A DNA stretch of 64,000 nt. Source: Symbiodinium natans (Eukaryota > Sar > Dinophyceae > Suessiales > Symbiodiniaceae). The notes under the pieces were generated by a model. The model ran no database searches. It was not told the origin of the DNA and was given only the letters and a program-made list of their open reading frames with translations. A program made the position numbers and the translations under genes. The stretch covers positions 687,368 through 751,367 of the forward strand of contig CAJNDS010000935.1 of NCBI GenBank assembly GCA_905221605.1. The letters are read 5' to 3'. Shown piece after piece: positions 44,604-53,071 of this stretch; within the stretch, counting starts at the first letter, position 1; each line of letters begins with the position of its first letter.

Positions 44604-44643
44604 TTAATTAGCATTAATTATCAATATAATTAATGTTAATTAT
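44604..44643. terminator. Bidirectional hairpin between convergent genes
   Basis: TTAATTAGCATTAATTAT and ATAATTAATGTTAATTAT pair at about 16 of 18 positions. It lies between the stops of the plus gene ending 44602 and the minus gene ending 44636. Confidence 0.75.
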
Positions 44644-44878
44644 TTTCCTCTGCTATAATCCTATCCCGAGCCAGAAGTAAATGTTTCATATGATACATAT
44701 GCGACATATCTAAACACCTTCTACACGTTTTATTCATACGACCGTTTTTCATCTTATGCTGAAACTCTGACAAGTCCCTAAACCCTCCACATTTTTCACA
44801 TTGCTTATCTATTTTACCTTCGTCTCCTGTTATTCTAGGCTTTTCATTAAAATCAATATTAAAATCTTCTTTCTTCAT
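44636..44878 (-). CDS. Small zinc-ribbon protein
   Basis: 80 residues with CEKC (residues 27-30) and CRRC (52-55), the latter just after a basic stretch. This CXXC...F....K.CXXC layout is the zinc-ribbon half often found in front of HNH or endonuclease VII-like domains of viruses, but no catalytic part is present here. Possible nucleic-acid-binding role. It ends within the hairpin shared with the convergent gene and starts only 12 bases after the stop of the upstream minus-strand gene. Confidence 0.65.
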   Translation of the reverse strand: MKKEDFNIDFNEKPRITGDEGKIDKQCEKCGGFRDLSEFQHKMKNGRMNKTCRRCLDMSHMYHMKHLLLARDRIIAEENN

Positions 44879-44889
44879 ATTATATTATT

Positions 44890-45273
44890 TTACAAACTTA
44901 TTATCACTTTTTGCAACTTGACTTCTTCAACTTCCTTCTTTATTTCTTCAACAGATGTTTCCAGCTTATCAACTCTTTCTTCCAGTTCTTCCGGCGTAAC
45001 ACCTTTTGACCCCCATCCATTATCGCATATCTCAACGCTTCCGCTTTGTAAAACACTCTCCGGCTTGAAAATTTCATCAGGTGAAGTATGTCTTCCAGAA
45101 CCGAACTTAATATTTCTCCTGTCTTCAATGGTGTTAGTTGTTGTTACATTGTTTTCTGTGGTTGTTTTCGTTTCCTTATGATAAAACTGTTTTTTACATC
45201 TACACGGAATGCAAGAGATACCTTTTGTATCAATCCGAAATCCATTCTTATCAGACTTACCGTCATCACTCAT
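44890..45273 (-). CDS. Hypothetical viral protein with C-terminal coiled coil
   Basis: 127 residues. The N-terminal third has CIPCRC (residues 21-26), the middle is rich in Thr and Asn, and residues 92-122 have a clear heptad pattern (LEERVDKLETSVEEIKKEVE) expected to trimerise or dimerise. A virion or fibre-associated role is possible, but not shown. A TCTA in AT-rich context lies about 36 bases before the ATG, farther than for other genes, with a small hairpin in between. Confidence 0.65.
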   Translation of the reverse strand: MSDDGKSDKNGFRIDTKGISCIPCRCKKQFYHKETKTTTENNVTTTNTIEDRRNIKFGSGRHTSPDEIFKPESVLQSGSVEICDNGWGSKGVTPEELEERVDKLETSVEEIKKEVEEVKLQKVIISL

Positions 45274-45472
45274 TATATTATTAATAATTACAAATAATTA
45301 TTAACAATACCTAGATTTAATGATGTTCCTGTTTCAACAAACGAATTCTGAATTAGTTGTTATAATGTCTTACTCTGTTATCATTTGTAAGTATTTATAA
45401 CATTATAGAATATTGGCAGGGGGGCTCGCACGGATGGTAATAAACACCACCAACATTTAATAGAAATTAATT

Positions 45473-45476
45473 TCTA
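45473..45476 (+). promoter_or_regulatory. TCTA core, packaging ATPase gene
   Basis: ATTTCTAAATATTATT, TCTA ending 10 bases before the ATG at 45487. Confidence 0.6.
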
Positions 45477-45486
45477 AATATTATTA

Positions 45487-46290
45487 ATGAGTAATATTCC
45501 AATAGTAAAAGCATATAAAACAAAAGAATACGCATTCACACAAAGTAAATACGACGTTGCTCCACGAATTCCTTTCTCAATGGTTATAACAGGTCAGTCG
45601 GGGTCTGGTAAAACCGTTCTTCTTTCCAATTTAATATTAGACATTTATAAAGGTTGTTTTAGTCGTATCTTCATATGGTCTAGTTCTATTGATTTAGACC
45701 CAGTTTGGACACCTGTGAAGAAATATATTGAAAATGATTTAAATGTTGATACAAAGAAGGAGAAAGTTTATTTTGACACATTCAACATTGACGAAATGCA
45801 AAAGGTTTTGGATCTGCAACATAAGATTAATGAATATCAAAAGAAGAATGGATTTAATAAATTGTATTCAGTGCTCTTTTTGGTAGATGACTTCATAGAT
45901 CAGGCGAGTTTTGCAAAACATAACAATTTACTGAATGCTCTTTATATCAAAGCCCGCCATTTCGGGGTGAATATAATCAGTTCATCGCAAAAGTATAACG
46001 GATTAAGCACGACTATAAGGACAAATTCAAGACAATTAATATTTTTTAAACTAAGAAACTATAAAGAAGTGGAGAGTGTTTTAGATGAATTAGCAGGTGT
46101 TTTAATCAGTAAAAAAGCAATGTCAGATATGAAGAGCCTACATCAAGCAAAGCAACTTTTATTAGAGATTTACAATATTGCCACAGAAGAACCTTTTAGC
46201 TTTCTTTTTGTCAATTTAATGCAACCTGATATAAATAAAATGTTTATGGTGAGATTTGAAAAATATATTGCAATTGACCACAGTGAATAA
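45487..46290 (+). CDS. FtsK/HerA-type DNA-packaging ATPase (A32-like)
   Basis: 267 residues, usual size for packaging ATPases of Polintons, PLVs and virophages. Walker A is GQSGSGKT at residues 36-43. Walker B is VLFLVDDF at 129-136 (acidic D134, D135). The SSSQKYNGLSTTIRTNS stretch at 165-181 holds the conserved sensor/arginine region (R178). It pumps the genome into the preformed capsid. It stands alone on the plus strand between two minus-strand groups and converges on the fibre gene with a shared hairpin. Confidence 0.92.
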   Translation: MSNIPIVKAYKTKEYAFTQSKYDVAPRIPFSMVITGQSGSGKTVLLSNLILDIYKGCFSRIFIWSSSIDLDPVWTPVKKYIENDLNVDTKKEKVYFDTFNIDEMQKVLDLQHKINEYQKKNGFNKLYSVLFLVDDFIDQASFAKHNNLLNALYIKARHFGVNIISSSQKYNGLSTTIRTNSRQLIFFKLRNYKEVESVLDELAGVLISKKAMSDMKSLHQAKQLLLEIYNIATEEPFSFLFVNLMQPDINKMFMVRFEKYIAIDHSE

Positions 46291-46303
46291 ACGTTTAAAG
46301 ATT

Positions 46304-46331
46304 AATAATATTATTTAACCATAATATTATT
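46304..46331. terminator. Bidirectional hairpin, ATPase/fibre convergence
   Basis: AATAATATTAT and ATAATATTATT form a perfect 11-bp stem around TTAACC between the ATPase and fibre stop codons. Confidence 0.8.
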
Positions 46332-46333
46332 TA

Positions 46334-48892
46334 TCATTTTCCTTTAATTTCATTCTTCAACTTTGTTATTTCTCCTTTCATTGTTGCCATTTCTTTTTTC
46401 ATTGTTTTCACTAAATCTTTTAATTCTTCTACTTCATTCATTGTTGCCTGTAAAGCACTCCATAAAATTGGCGTAGTTGTTGTATAATCGAATTTTAAAT
46501 ATCCATCTTTTCCTTCTTTAACTATATTTTGCCATTCTTCTGGCATCTTCTTCGTTTCCATAAAATCATTAGCAATAAACCCAACACACGATTTACCTTG
46601 TTGTCTGTTATCAATAAAATGATATGTTTTTGGAACAATGTATTTAACTAATTCCACTGCCTTTTTTTGGTTAAGTTCCTTAATATCTTTTTTCAATCGT
46701 TTATCAGAACTTGGAATTAAAGACCCAGTATATTCAATATCTCCATTAACGAGAATGCCACTTGGTGAAATTGAAAATACATCATTACTTACTGAAACAC
46801 TACCAAAATAAAATGCATATTCGCCACCTGCATCTGTATTTAAAAACTGTATCTGGTCTACGGTGCTTATTGTTTCTTGTGTTATTTCTAAATTATTCAT
46901 CTTAACTTTACCATCTGTTATTTTAATTTCTGGCGTGCTACTTTCTAAACCAACAGTTAAATTAATATCGCCTAATGTATCGCCATTTCTAACAAATAAT
47001 TTATATTGACCGTCCAACACTTCTTTTAATTCGCTACTATTTTGAAACATAAAACGCCCCCAACTAACAACATCGCTTTCACCAACGATATTTCCTATGC
47101 TATTAAAAGTAAGATTATTTGTAACTGCTCTGTTTAATGTTATTCCGTTAGTGTCATTTAACTGGACTGCTATTGTTCCTGTTGTAGGATCGGTCGTTCT
47201 ATCAGTTTGAAGACTAAAATTAATTTCTTCTGTTGATATTACATTCAATGAATTATTAACGTCTGCTCTTTGAAATATTCTTCCATCAGTGCTTAATAAC
47301 TGTTGTCCTAAAAATGTTGCGTCATTTTCCACTCTCGTTTCGTTAAAATTACTTACACCGCCTACTGTTAAATGATATGAAAAATTATACGCTCTTCCTA
47401 TTCCTACTGTTGCTGTTGTTGTGCTTCCAATGCGTAATCTATAATCGCCTCCTGTGTCGTGTAAGATCATTTCCGTTCCGTTTGCTGGATTACTCGGGTT
47501 CATACATCTAAAATTTCTGTTCTTAAATTCAAATACTCCTTGTGTGTCCCTAATTCTTAAATTATAATTAGCATCTCCACTATTTCTAAACATATCAAAC
47601 CCTGCTGTCGGTAGTAGAATATCACCTGTTGAATTTGTTAAATCTAAATTACCTCTAAAATCTGTATCTTTATAAAAAACTGTTTTACTATTTGCTTTAT
47701 CGCATTCTAAATGTGTATTAGTATCTCCATCTGTTGCTGTTCCTGTCATTAATCTTAAAGCGTCTTCATCAGTTCTAATATCCAGCGATGTATTAACTTT
47801 CGTAGCATTTACATATCTGTCTAATGTTGTGTTCGCATCCGTAAATTCCATTAAACCATTTACTCTTAAATTTTGTCTAACAATAGCACTATCTACAACA
47901 TCTAGTGTATAACCACCTGTTAATGTATTTGCTCCTGTATCTACTAATAATGAATGTGATTTAACATATTGATTAGCATTATTATTTAGATTTAATATTC
48001 TACCTGTATCACCAACAGAATTATAACAATCAATACTATCATTATTAAAGGTAAAATAATTATCAGTATTTCTAACTGTAAAAGATAAATTAGCATCTGC
48101 TGTATTTTCTACTACTAGACCACCTGACGGCGTTTCTATCTTTCCTGACATTTTATAACCTGCATTATTATTTGTTAAATCTAACTGTTTAATAGCATCG
48201 TCCGATGTATTGTTACAAAATATTTTATCACCTTGTAAAGTTATATAACTAGTAGCATTTTTAAACTCCGCTAACACTTTGTCTCCTCCGCCTGTTTGAT
48301 TACTGAAAGTTAGTCCTGCTACCGGACTTATATTTACAGTTGAATTATTTAACGTTATACCACTATGAATAACAGTCGGGGCGCTACAATCAATAATAGG
48401 ATTAGCACTAAATCTATTAGTAAAATCACTTAACGGAACTCTTAAAGCAAGTAAGTTATCAATTTCTGTATCGGTGTAGCCTCCGCCTGCACCTACTAAA
48501 CCATCTACCTCTGTTTTATTATAATAATTGGTTGCTAGTTGCGTGTTAGTCTGAAAATTAGTTGATAAATTAGTGTCTATTTGAGTTTGTGTGTAATAAT
48601 TCGTAAAGGTCGTGTCTATTTCTGTTTTATTGTAAAAGGTGCTGGTTAAGGTGGCGTTTGTTTGATATTCCGTATCTAATAAGTGGGTTAAAGAACTGAT
48701 ATTCTGGAAGTTTTGAAGCTGTTTCGTGTTCAATACTGCTATGTCTGCGGTGTTTGTTGCTATGTCTGTTGTGTTTGCTGTGTTGATGCTGGTCAGTTCA
48801 GATTTAGAAGCAAACAACTGTGAAATGTCCGTTCCACCGACAATAACATTATCTGCTGTAAGTGTATTTGTGTTGTTTAAAGTAAGAACCAT
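46334..48892 (-). CDS. Fibre/spike protein with S74 intramolecular chaperone
   Basis: 852 residues. Residues about 30-150 carry repeated YNKTEID and TNYYTQTQID-type motifs typical of trimeric phage and viral fibre shafts. The long middle is Asn/Thr/Asp-rich beta-type sequence with NLTFNS and LDLTNN elements. From residue 728 (SSDKRLKKDI) begins a peptidase S74 intramolecular chaperone, ending in a coiled coil (about 818-852). In this family the C-terminal part trimerises the shaft and then cuts itself off at the serine, so the mature fibre is probably about 727 residues. Likely host-binding appendage. TCTA lies 13 bases before the ATG. Confidence 0.88.
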   Translation of the reverse strand: MVLTLNNTNTLTADNVIVGGTDISQLFASKSELTSINTANTTDIATNTADIAVLNTKQLQNFQNISSLTHLLDTEYQTNATLTSTFYNKTEIDTTFTNYYTQTQIDTNLSTNFQTNTQLATNYYNKTEVDGLVGAGGGYTDTEIDNLLALRVPLSDFTNRFSANPIIDCSAPTVIHSGITLNNSTVNISPVAGLTFSNQTGGGDKVLAEFKNATSYITLQGDKIFCNNTSDDAIKQLDLTNNNAGYKMSGKIETPSGGLVVENTADANLSFTVRNTDNYFTFNNDSIDCYNSVGDTGRILNLNNNANQYVKSHSLLVDTGANTLTGGYTLDVVDSAIVRQNLRVNGLMEFTDANTTLDRYVNATKVNTSLDIRTDEDALRLMTGTATDGDTNTHLECDKANSKTVFYKDTDFRGNLDLTNSTGDILLPTAGFDMFRNSGDANYNLRIRDTQGVFEFKNRNFRCMNPSNPANGTEMILHDTGGDYRLRIGSTTTATVGIGRAYNFSYHLTVGGVSNFNETRVENDATFLGQQLLSTDGRIFQRADVNNSLNVISTEEINFSLQTDRTTDPTTGTIAVQLNDTNGITLNRAVTNNLTFNSIGNIVGESDVVSWGRFMFQNSSELKEVLDGQYKLFVRNGDTLGDINLTVGLESSTPEIKITDGKVKMNNLEITQETISTVDQIQFLNTDAGGEYAFYFGSVSVSNDVFSISPSGILVNGDIEYTGSLIPSSDKRLKKDIKELNQKKAVELVKYIVPKTYHFIDNRQQGKSCVGFIANDFMETKKMPEEWQNIVKEGKDGYLKFDYTTTTPILWSALQATMNEVEELKDLVKTMKKEMATMKGEITKLKNEIKGK

Positions 48893-48905
48893 TATTAAAT
48901 TAATT

Positions 48906-48909
48906 TAGA
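48906..48909 (-). promoter_or_regulatory. TCTA core, fibre gene
   Basis: Minus-strand AATTATCTAAATTAATTT, 13 bases before the ATG at 48892. The same palindromic stretch may end the GIY-YIG transcript. Confidence 0.6.
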
Positions 48910-48927
48910 TAATTAATTTAACAATGT

Positions 48928-49659
48928 TTAATTATCATTTTGTTGATTAAGATAAGCTTGATGTCTTTGAGTTTTCTTGTGGTGAAACTTACTTGATTTA
49001 CAAATAACCTCGCCACATTCACAGGTGATTTTCTCCCTTTGTTTTGCTAATACTTGTTCTTTGTTCTGTTCATAACGTTCTTTGTCTTTTACTTTTCTTT
49101 CTGCCTTTGTTTCTTGGTAATATTCACGCTTCTTTTGTAAATATTCTTCCTTCTTGTTTTCATAGCATTGCTTTTTAGTTTTTGCTACTTTTTCTTTATT
49201 GTTTTCTCTGTATTGTTTATGGTATTCTTTTTGTTCTTCTTGATGTTCGTCTCTCCATTTTTTGTTTCTTTCTAATATTGCCTCTTTGTTTTCTTCATAT
49301 CCCTCTTTCTGCTTTGCTAAAATTTCTTCCTTATTTTCTTCATACCAACTTTTCTTATCTCTTCCTGCAATTCTTCCATTTAGTGTTCCTCGTTCTCTTA
49401 TACACTTTCCCTCTTCTGCATGTAGTTCCTCTGAATTATTGCAGGGAAAGGTGTGCATCAATTCAATGTAAAAGTTTTCTACACCTAAATCATTCATTGC
49501 TTGGTATAGCTTGAAATGCTGTGCTTCTTCACTCTTTGCTTTTGACCTGTGCTTAACCATTCTCTTGCTTAAAGCATCGGTTGAACTACCGATATAAATG
49601 TCTGAATTAATTGTATTTCTAATACAATATATTTTTGCTTTACTATAATCTCTACTCAT
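48928..49659 (-). CDS. GIY-YIG endonuclease with charged repeat region
   Basis: 243 residues. The nuclease domain occupies residues 8-98: IYCIRN (10-15) and IYIGSS (21-26) are the two signature strands, R33 and H37 follow in the helix, E82/E83 supply the metal ligand and LNGR (93-96) the conserved Asn. Residues 103-210 are repeats of YEENKEEILAKQKE-type helices. The tail has CEC...C...HH...H, a likely zinc finger. GIY-YIG enzymes of this layout are common in giant viruses and PLVs; it may act in recombination, homing or host DNA degradation. No TCTA motif was found upstream. Confidence 0.88.
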   Translation of the reverse strand: MSRDYSKAKIYCIRNTINSDIYIGSSTDALSKRMVKHRSKAKSEEAQHFKLYQAMNDLGVENFYIELMHTFPCNNSEELHAEEGKCIRERGTLNGRIAGRDKKSWYEENKEEILAKQKEGYEENKEAILERNKKWRDEHQEEQKEYHKQYRENNKEKVAKTKKQCYENKKEEYLQKKREYYQETKAERKVKDKERYEQNKEQVLAKQREKITCECGEVICKSSKFHHKKTQRHQAYLNQQNDN

Positions 49660-49725
49660 ACTTACTCCTACTTACTATAAGATGTTTCTTCTTTATAACA
49701 TTTTATAAATATTTTTTCAATCAAT

Positions 49726-51168
49726 CTAATCATACACTTTGAGCCCCAAATCCTTAATTTCAATCACCTGTTCCGATAATAGGGTGATGAACATCTCATC
49801 GGGCATATCATCTACTGGAATTTGTGCTCCCGCGGATTTAATTCTCACTAACATCTGTTGTCCGGCTCTTGTATTAATTCCAGTATAACTGCTATCCGGC
49901 ACTTTTTCAAAAGAGAAGCCAAAAATAAATTGGCGATCGCGATATTGCTTAAAATCAATTGAAATACTGTGTTGATGGAACACTGGAAGGTTTAACGCTT
50001 TTCTCAAATGATAGAAGCACTGCGTTAATGAATTACAAGGATATTCTGGATACAATTTAGAACCTAGTTGGATTTGGAACTCCAAGTCTTTGTTGATGTC
50101 GTAAATTCCTTCCACTGTGGCATCGTGGGTTTGATGAGGATGATAAAACCTACAAAAGCGTTTATTAGCATATTCGTAACCAAGGCTGGGGTCATCGTCT
50201 CTATAAAAAGTGATGAAGGAAGCAACAAGTTTTGAAACGGAGCGAATGACTGGAACGCTAATATCAGTTAATCCTACTACTGACTGAGATTGAGTAATAT
50301 ATGTTGTGTATGTAATCGGTAATCCTTTACCTTCTAAAAGATGCTTGACGTATTCGTTATTTAAATTATTATCAAGGGTGCAAATATCACAGGAAACGAA
50401 GCAGTTGTTCAGTTCAAATAATTTAGAAGTGTTAGTGGCAGCGCCACCTGGTAATGCTACATCTTGTGTAAATCTTTCACGAAGGTTTTGAGCAATACCT
50501 CCATCAGCTTCATCATAGTCGTCTGGATTAATAATACAATCAAGGTCGCTATTTACGAGTTCTAATTCAATGGTTAAATTTCCCATATATTTTAGCGGTA
50601 AATACTTAAATTGAGAGAAAAGACCGCATAACGGTTTAAACCCTACTGTCATTTGATTTTTGAAGCCTTTACAATTAGTAGAATTAACTTCATAATCTAA
50701 TGCAGTTCCAGCATTATTCACTAAGGTTTTCACTTCGTCATCATATCTATAACCGAAGCCTTCGTTTGCTTCGTCTTTTCTTGCTCCTTGCGACATTAAT
50801 TTAGAAAACATCTGATGAACTCGGTTGTAATTATCAAAGTCTTCAACTACTTGATTACCGGCGATAATTCGCATTCGTCTGAAAAAGGAATATGGCGGTG
50901 CTAATGGACGAAGTTTTCGGTCAAGGGTCTGGTCTAAATTTTGAACTGTAAAGAATACACGAACCGATTGAGGGTCTAGCCAACCGTTGTCTTCGGCGTT
51001 TAATGAGAATTTCAATACACGGTTTCCCGATGTAGGCTTATAAACATTACTACCACTTGGATAAAATCTTACGCTTCGTCTGTCAGTGATATAGCTTGCT
51101 CCTTTGTTTAATTTAAATGAAAGGTTATCAACTAAAATATCTTCCGGACTGAAAGTTTCAATAGACAT
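49726..51168 (-). CDS. Major capsid protein, double jelly-roll type
   Basis: 480 residues, the expected size for PLV capsid proteins. Signs of the family are the N-terminal arm with DRRSVRFYPSGSNVY (29-43), VLKFSL and a PYSFFRRMRIIAGNQVVED block in the first jelly roll, and a second jelly roll with VPVIRSVSKLVASF and the HSISIDFKQYRDRQFIFGF strand near the C-terminus. Trimers of this fold make the hexons of icosahedral capsids. It is transcribed in the same direction as the lipase-like gene, with a 14-bp-stem hairpin between, and a TCTA 18 bases before its ATG. The start at 51168 gives the usual MSIETF-type arm. Confidence 0.92.
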   Translation of the reverse strand: MSIETFSPEDILVDNLSFKLNKGASYITDRRSVRFYPSGSNVYKPTSGNRVLKFSLNAEDNGWLDPQSVRVFFTVQNLDQTLDRKLRPLAPPYSFFRRMRIIAGNQVVEDFDNYNRVHQMFSKLMSQGARKDEANEGFGYRYDDEVKTLVNNAGTALDYEVNSTNCKGFKNQMTVGFKPLCGLFSQFKYLPLKYMGNLTIELELVNSDLDCIINPDDYDEADGGIAQNLRERFTQDVALPGGAATNTSKLFELNNCFVSCDICTLDNNLNNEYVKHLLEGKGLPITYTTYITQSQSVVGLTDISVPVIRSVSKLVASFITFYRDDDPSLGYEYANKRFCRFYHPHQTHDATVEGIYDINKDLEFQIQLGSKLYPEYPCNSLTQCFYHLRKALNLPVFHQHSISIDFKQYRDRQFIFGFSFEKVPDSSYTGINTRAGQQMLVRIKSAGAQIPVDDMPDEMFITLLSEQVIEIKDLGLKVYD

Positions 51169-51186
51169 TTTCTTATATATCTTGGT

Positions 51187-51190
51187 TAGA
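51187..51190 (-). promoter_or_regulatory. TCTA core, major capsid gene
   Basis: Minus-strand TTTTTTCTAACCAAGATATA, 18 bases before the ATG at 51168. Confidence 0.6.
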
Positions 51191-51199
51191 AAAAATAAA

Positions 51200-51235
51200 T
51201 TTGATTAAATATATTTTTTATTATATTTAATCAAA
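51200..51235. terminator. Hairpin at the end of the gene upstream of the capsid gene
   Basis: TTTGATTAAATATA and TATATTTAATCAAA form a perfect 14-bp stem. It overlaps the last codons of the gene ending at 51227. Confidence 0.8.
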
Positions 51236-51424
51236 TATCTTAAAATTAAACTTGTTGTCTTGCTTTGTCTTCTTCTTGTTCTTAACTATACTATTTATTT
51301 GTTGTCTTTCCACATCATTCTCTTCAACTAACTTTCTTATTTCTTCGTAGCTGTTGTGTTTAAATTTCTTCTCTGGCTTCTGCTTCTCCATCTTCTCGTA
51401 AGTCTGCGCTTTGTAATGAAACAT
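51227..51424 (-). CDS. Small basic viral protein, 65 residues
   Basis: Lysine-rich and strongly helical, with NKKKTKQDNKFNFKIFD at the C-terminus. Size, charge and position between the lipase-like and capsid genes suggest a minor virion or DNA-binding protein, but no family was recognised. TCTA lies 16 bases before the ATG. Its stop falls inside the hairpin stem that precedes the capsid gene promoter. Confidence 0.6.
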   Translation of the reverse strand: MFHYKAQTYEKMEKQKPEKKFKHNSYEEIRKLVEENDVERQQINSIVKNKKKTKQDNKFNFKIFD

Positions 51425-51440
51425 TGTAATTTATATTATT

Positions 51441-51444
51441 TAGA
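51441..51444 (-). promoter_or_regulatory. TCTA core, small basic protein gene
   Basis: Minus-strand AAAAATCTAAATAATATAAA, 16 bases before the ATG at 51424. Confidence 0.6.
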
Positions 51445-51448
51445 TTTT

Positions 51449-52090
51449 TTAATCAAACTGTTGTAAAAACTCTTCTTGTGTTATAGGCAGATTACCTTCT
51501 TTATTATGAACGTTACCTATGTCTTGATATGAATGATTTTGTAGCGGGTCTAACGTTCCTCTATTTAATGTTATACTACCTCTATCAAAAGCGCTGACTG
51601 GGTCTCCGGCTTTTCTTATTCTCAAATTTGTTTCCGTGTCTTCTGGACGTTGATTTGAAACGAAAGGCGAACCATAAGACCTTGAACGAAAAATATTTCC
51701 GTAATCATTATTTATTTGTTGTCCTACCGCCGAACCTAAACTATGGCTTATTATATCAGTAATTCCGTAATGTTTTTTGCCGTCAATTTCAATAGCATCG
51801 TCTTCAATGAACTTATTAACGTCTTTGTATCTCTTCGTGTTTCTTGTCTGATAAAACGGTAATTTTAAATCATCATAAAAGTCAATCGGGTCTTTTGTTC
51901 CAGCAATGTATAGTTGGCTTCCGTTTCTGTAAATCCTGTCAGGGCTTTCATATGCTAATCTTAAACCTTGCGTATCAGTTAGGAAGGTTTCTGTTCCTGC
52001 TAATTCTTCTTTAACTTCATTATGTATCTTGCTTCTTGTATTCGGGACTTCATATGGTATTCCTTCATTTTGTCTCTTATTTCTATGCAT
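51449..52090 (-). CDS. Class 3 lipase-like alpha/beta hydrolase
   Basis: 213 residues. YIAGTKD (61-67) and DFYDDL match the substrate strand and loop seen before the nucleophile elbow in class 3 lipases. IISHSLGSAVG (113-123) is the elbow, with S117 in S-H-S-L-G (the usual first Gly is Ser). RSRSYGSPF follows at 135-143 (family: RTYGAP). KAGDPVSAFDRGS (160-172) offers D163 and NHSY offers H186 as the rest of a triad. The reaction is not proven. Next to the capsid gene, a virion-borne lipase acting on host membranes is a reasonable guess. Confidence 0.7.
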   Translation of the reverse strand: MHRNKRQNEGIPYEVPNTRSKIHNEVKEELAGTETFLTDTQGLRLAYESPDRIYRNGSQLYIAGTKDPIDFYDDLKLPFYQTRNTKRYKDVNKFIEDDAIEIDGKKHYGITDIISHSLGSAVGQQINNDYGNIFRSRSYGSPFVSNQRPEDTETNLRIRKAGDPVSAFDRGSITLNRGTLDPLQNHSYQDIGNVHNKEGNLPITQEEFLQQFD

Positions 52091-52175
52091 TATAAAATAA
52101 CTTATAAATTAATTTTCTCTGTTAATTAATAATGTTGAAATTCGCGAAGCAATTAAAACATAATAATATATATAA

Positions 52176-52179
52176 TCTA
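52176..52179 (+). promoter_or_regulatory. TCTA core, penton gene
   Basis: ATATATAATCTAGGATAATA, 17 bases before the ATG at 52197. Confidence 0.6.
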
Positions 52180-52196
52180 GGATAATATATATTGTT

Positions 52197-53033
52197 ATGT
52201 TGAAATTCAAAAAGGTATATATTGACAGCAGTTATAGAGTAAGTGGCACGTCGTCCGATTTTACTATTGACCTACCGGAAACTGTCCAGCTTGAAGAAAA
52301 TATGTTGTGTCAAATACACGAGGTAAGCATTCCTCATTCTTGGTATTCCATAAACAGCACAAACAACAATCTTTATTTTAGACATCAGGTCATACCACCA
52401 GGTGTTGTAGCAGGTATAACTTATCGTAAAATTACAATTCCAGAAGGCAACTATACAGCAGTTGATTTAGCACAGACAATAGAGATTGCTTTAAATTTGC
52501 TAGTTGATACGGTTGATAGACCAAATACATATTCAATAAGCTATAACACTTCAACCAACAAATATACGTTCAGCTCTAATTATGCAACTGCTATTTTTGT
52601 TGTTCTAACTGATGGTGAAGTAGCCCCTTTATCTGGTTCGTTTAGTGACCCCGTTGATGTTAATAATTTAAGTTCAATAAACAGAGTGATAGGCAATACT
52701 ACGCCTGCGACTGACGCTTACACAAATGTAGCACCTTACACAACAAACTTTATTGACCTTACGCCTGTTAAAAATGTTTATTTACACTGTAATGAAATAA
52801 GCAACTACAACCAATTGACAGTGGCAGGTAATTCAAGCATTATCAAGAAAGTCCCCGTAAATGTTCCTTATTTAGGTGTCATCAATGATTTAGAGTTAAG
52901 TTCGGTTGATTATATTGACTGCTCTAATAAATTATTTCGTAGGTTAAATTTCAGATGCACCGACCACCTTAACCAAAACATAAATTTAAACGGGGTGGAC
53001 ATTTCATTTACCCTAACCTTTTTTAAGGGCTGA
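52197..53033 (+). CDS. Minor capsid (penton) protein
   Basis: 278 residues. The start KKVYIDSSYRVSGTSSDFTI, followed by DLPETVQL and VSIPHSWYSIN...NNLYF, is characteristic of penton-like minor capsid proteins of Polintons and PLVs, single jelly-roll proteins that sit at the five-fold vertices. YRKITIPEGNYTA and the ending VDISFTLTFF also fit. It is the first gene of a plus-strand run (52197-55996) of apparent structural genes, divergent from the lipase-like gene. Confidence 0.85.
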   Translation: MLKFKKVYIDSSYRVSGTSSDFTIDLPETVQLEENMLCQIHEVSIPHSWYSINSTNNNLYFRHQVIPPGVVAGITYRKITIPEGNYTAVDLAQTIEIALNLLVDTVDRPNTYSISYNTSTNKYTFSSNYATAIFVVLTDGEVAPLSGSFSDPVDVNNLSSINRVIGNTTPATDAYTNVAPYTTNFIDLTPVKNVYLHCNEISNYNQLTVAGNSSIIKKVPVNVPYLGVINDLELSSVDYIDCSNKLFRRLNFRCTDHLNQNINLNGVDISFTLTFFKG

Positions 53034-53039
53034 AAATTA

Positions 53040-53043
53040 TCTA
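53040..53043 (+). promoter_or_regulatory. TCTA core, acidic zinc-finger protein gene
   Basis: AAAATTATCTAATTAGAAAA, 28 bases before the ATG at 53072, with a TATATACTATAT stretch in between. Confidence 0.5.
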
Positions 53044-53071
53044 ATTAGAAAAATATATACTATATTAATTA

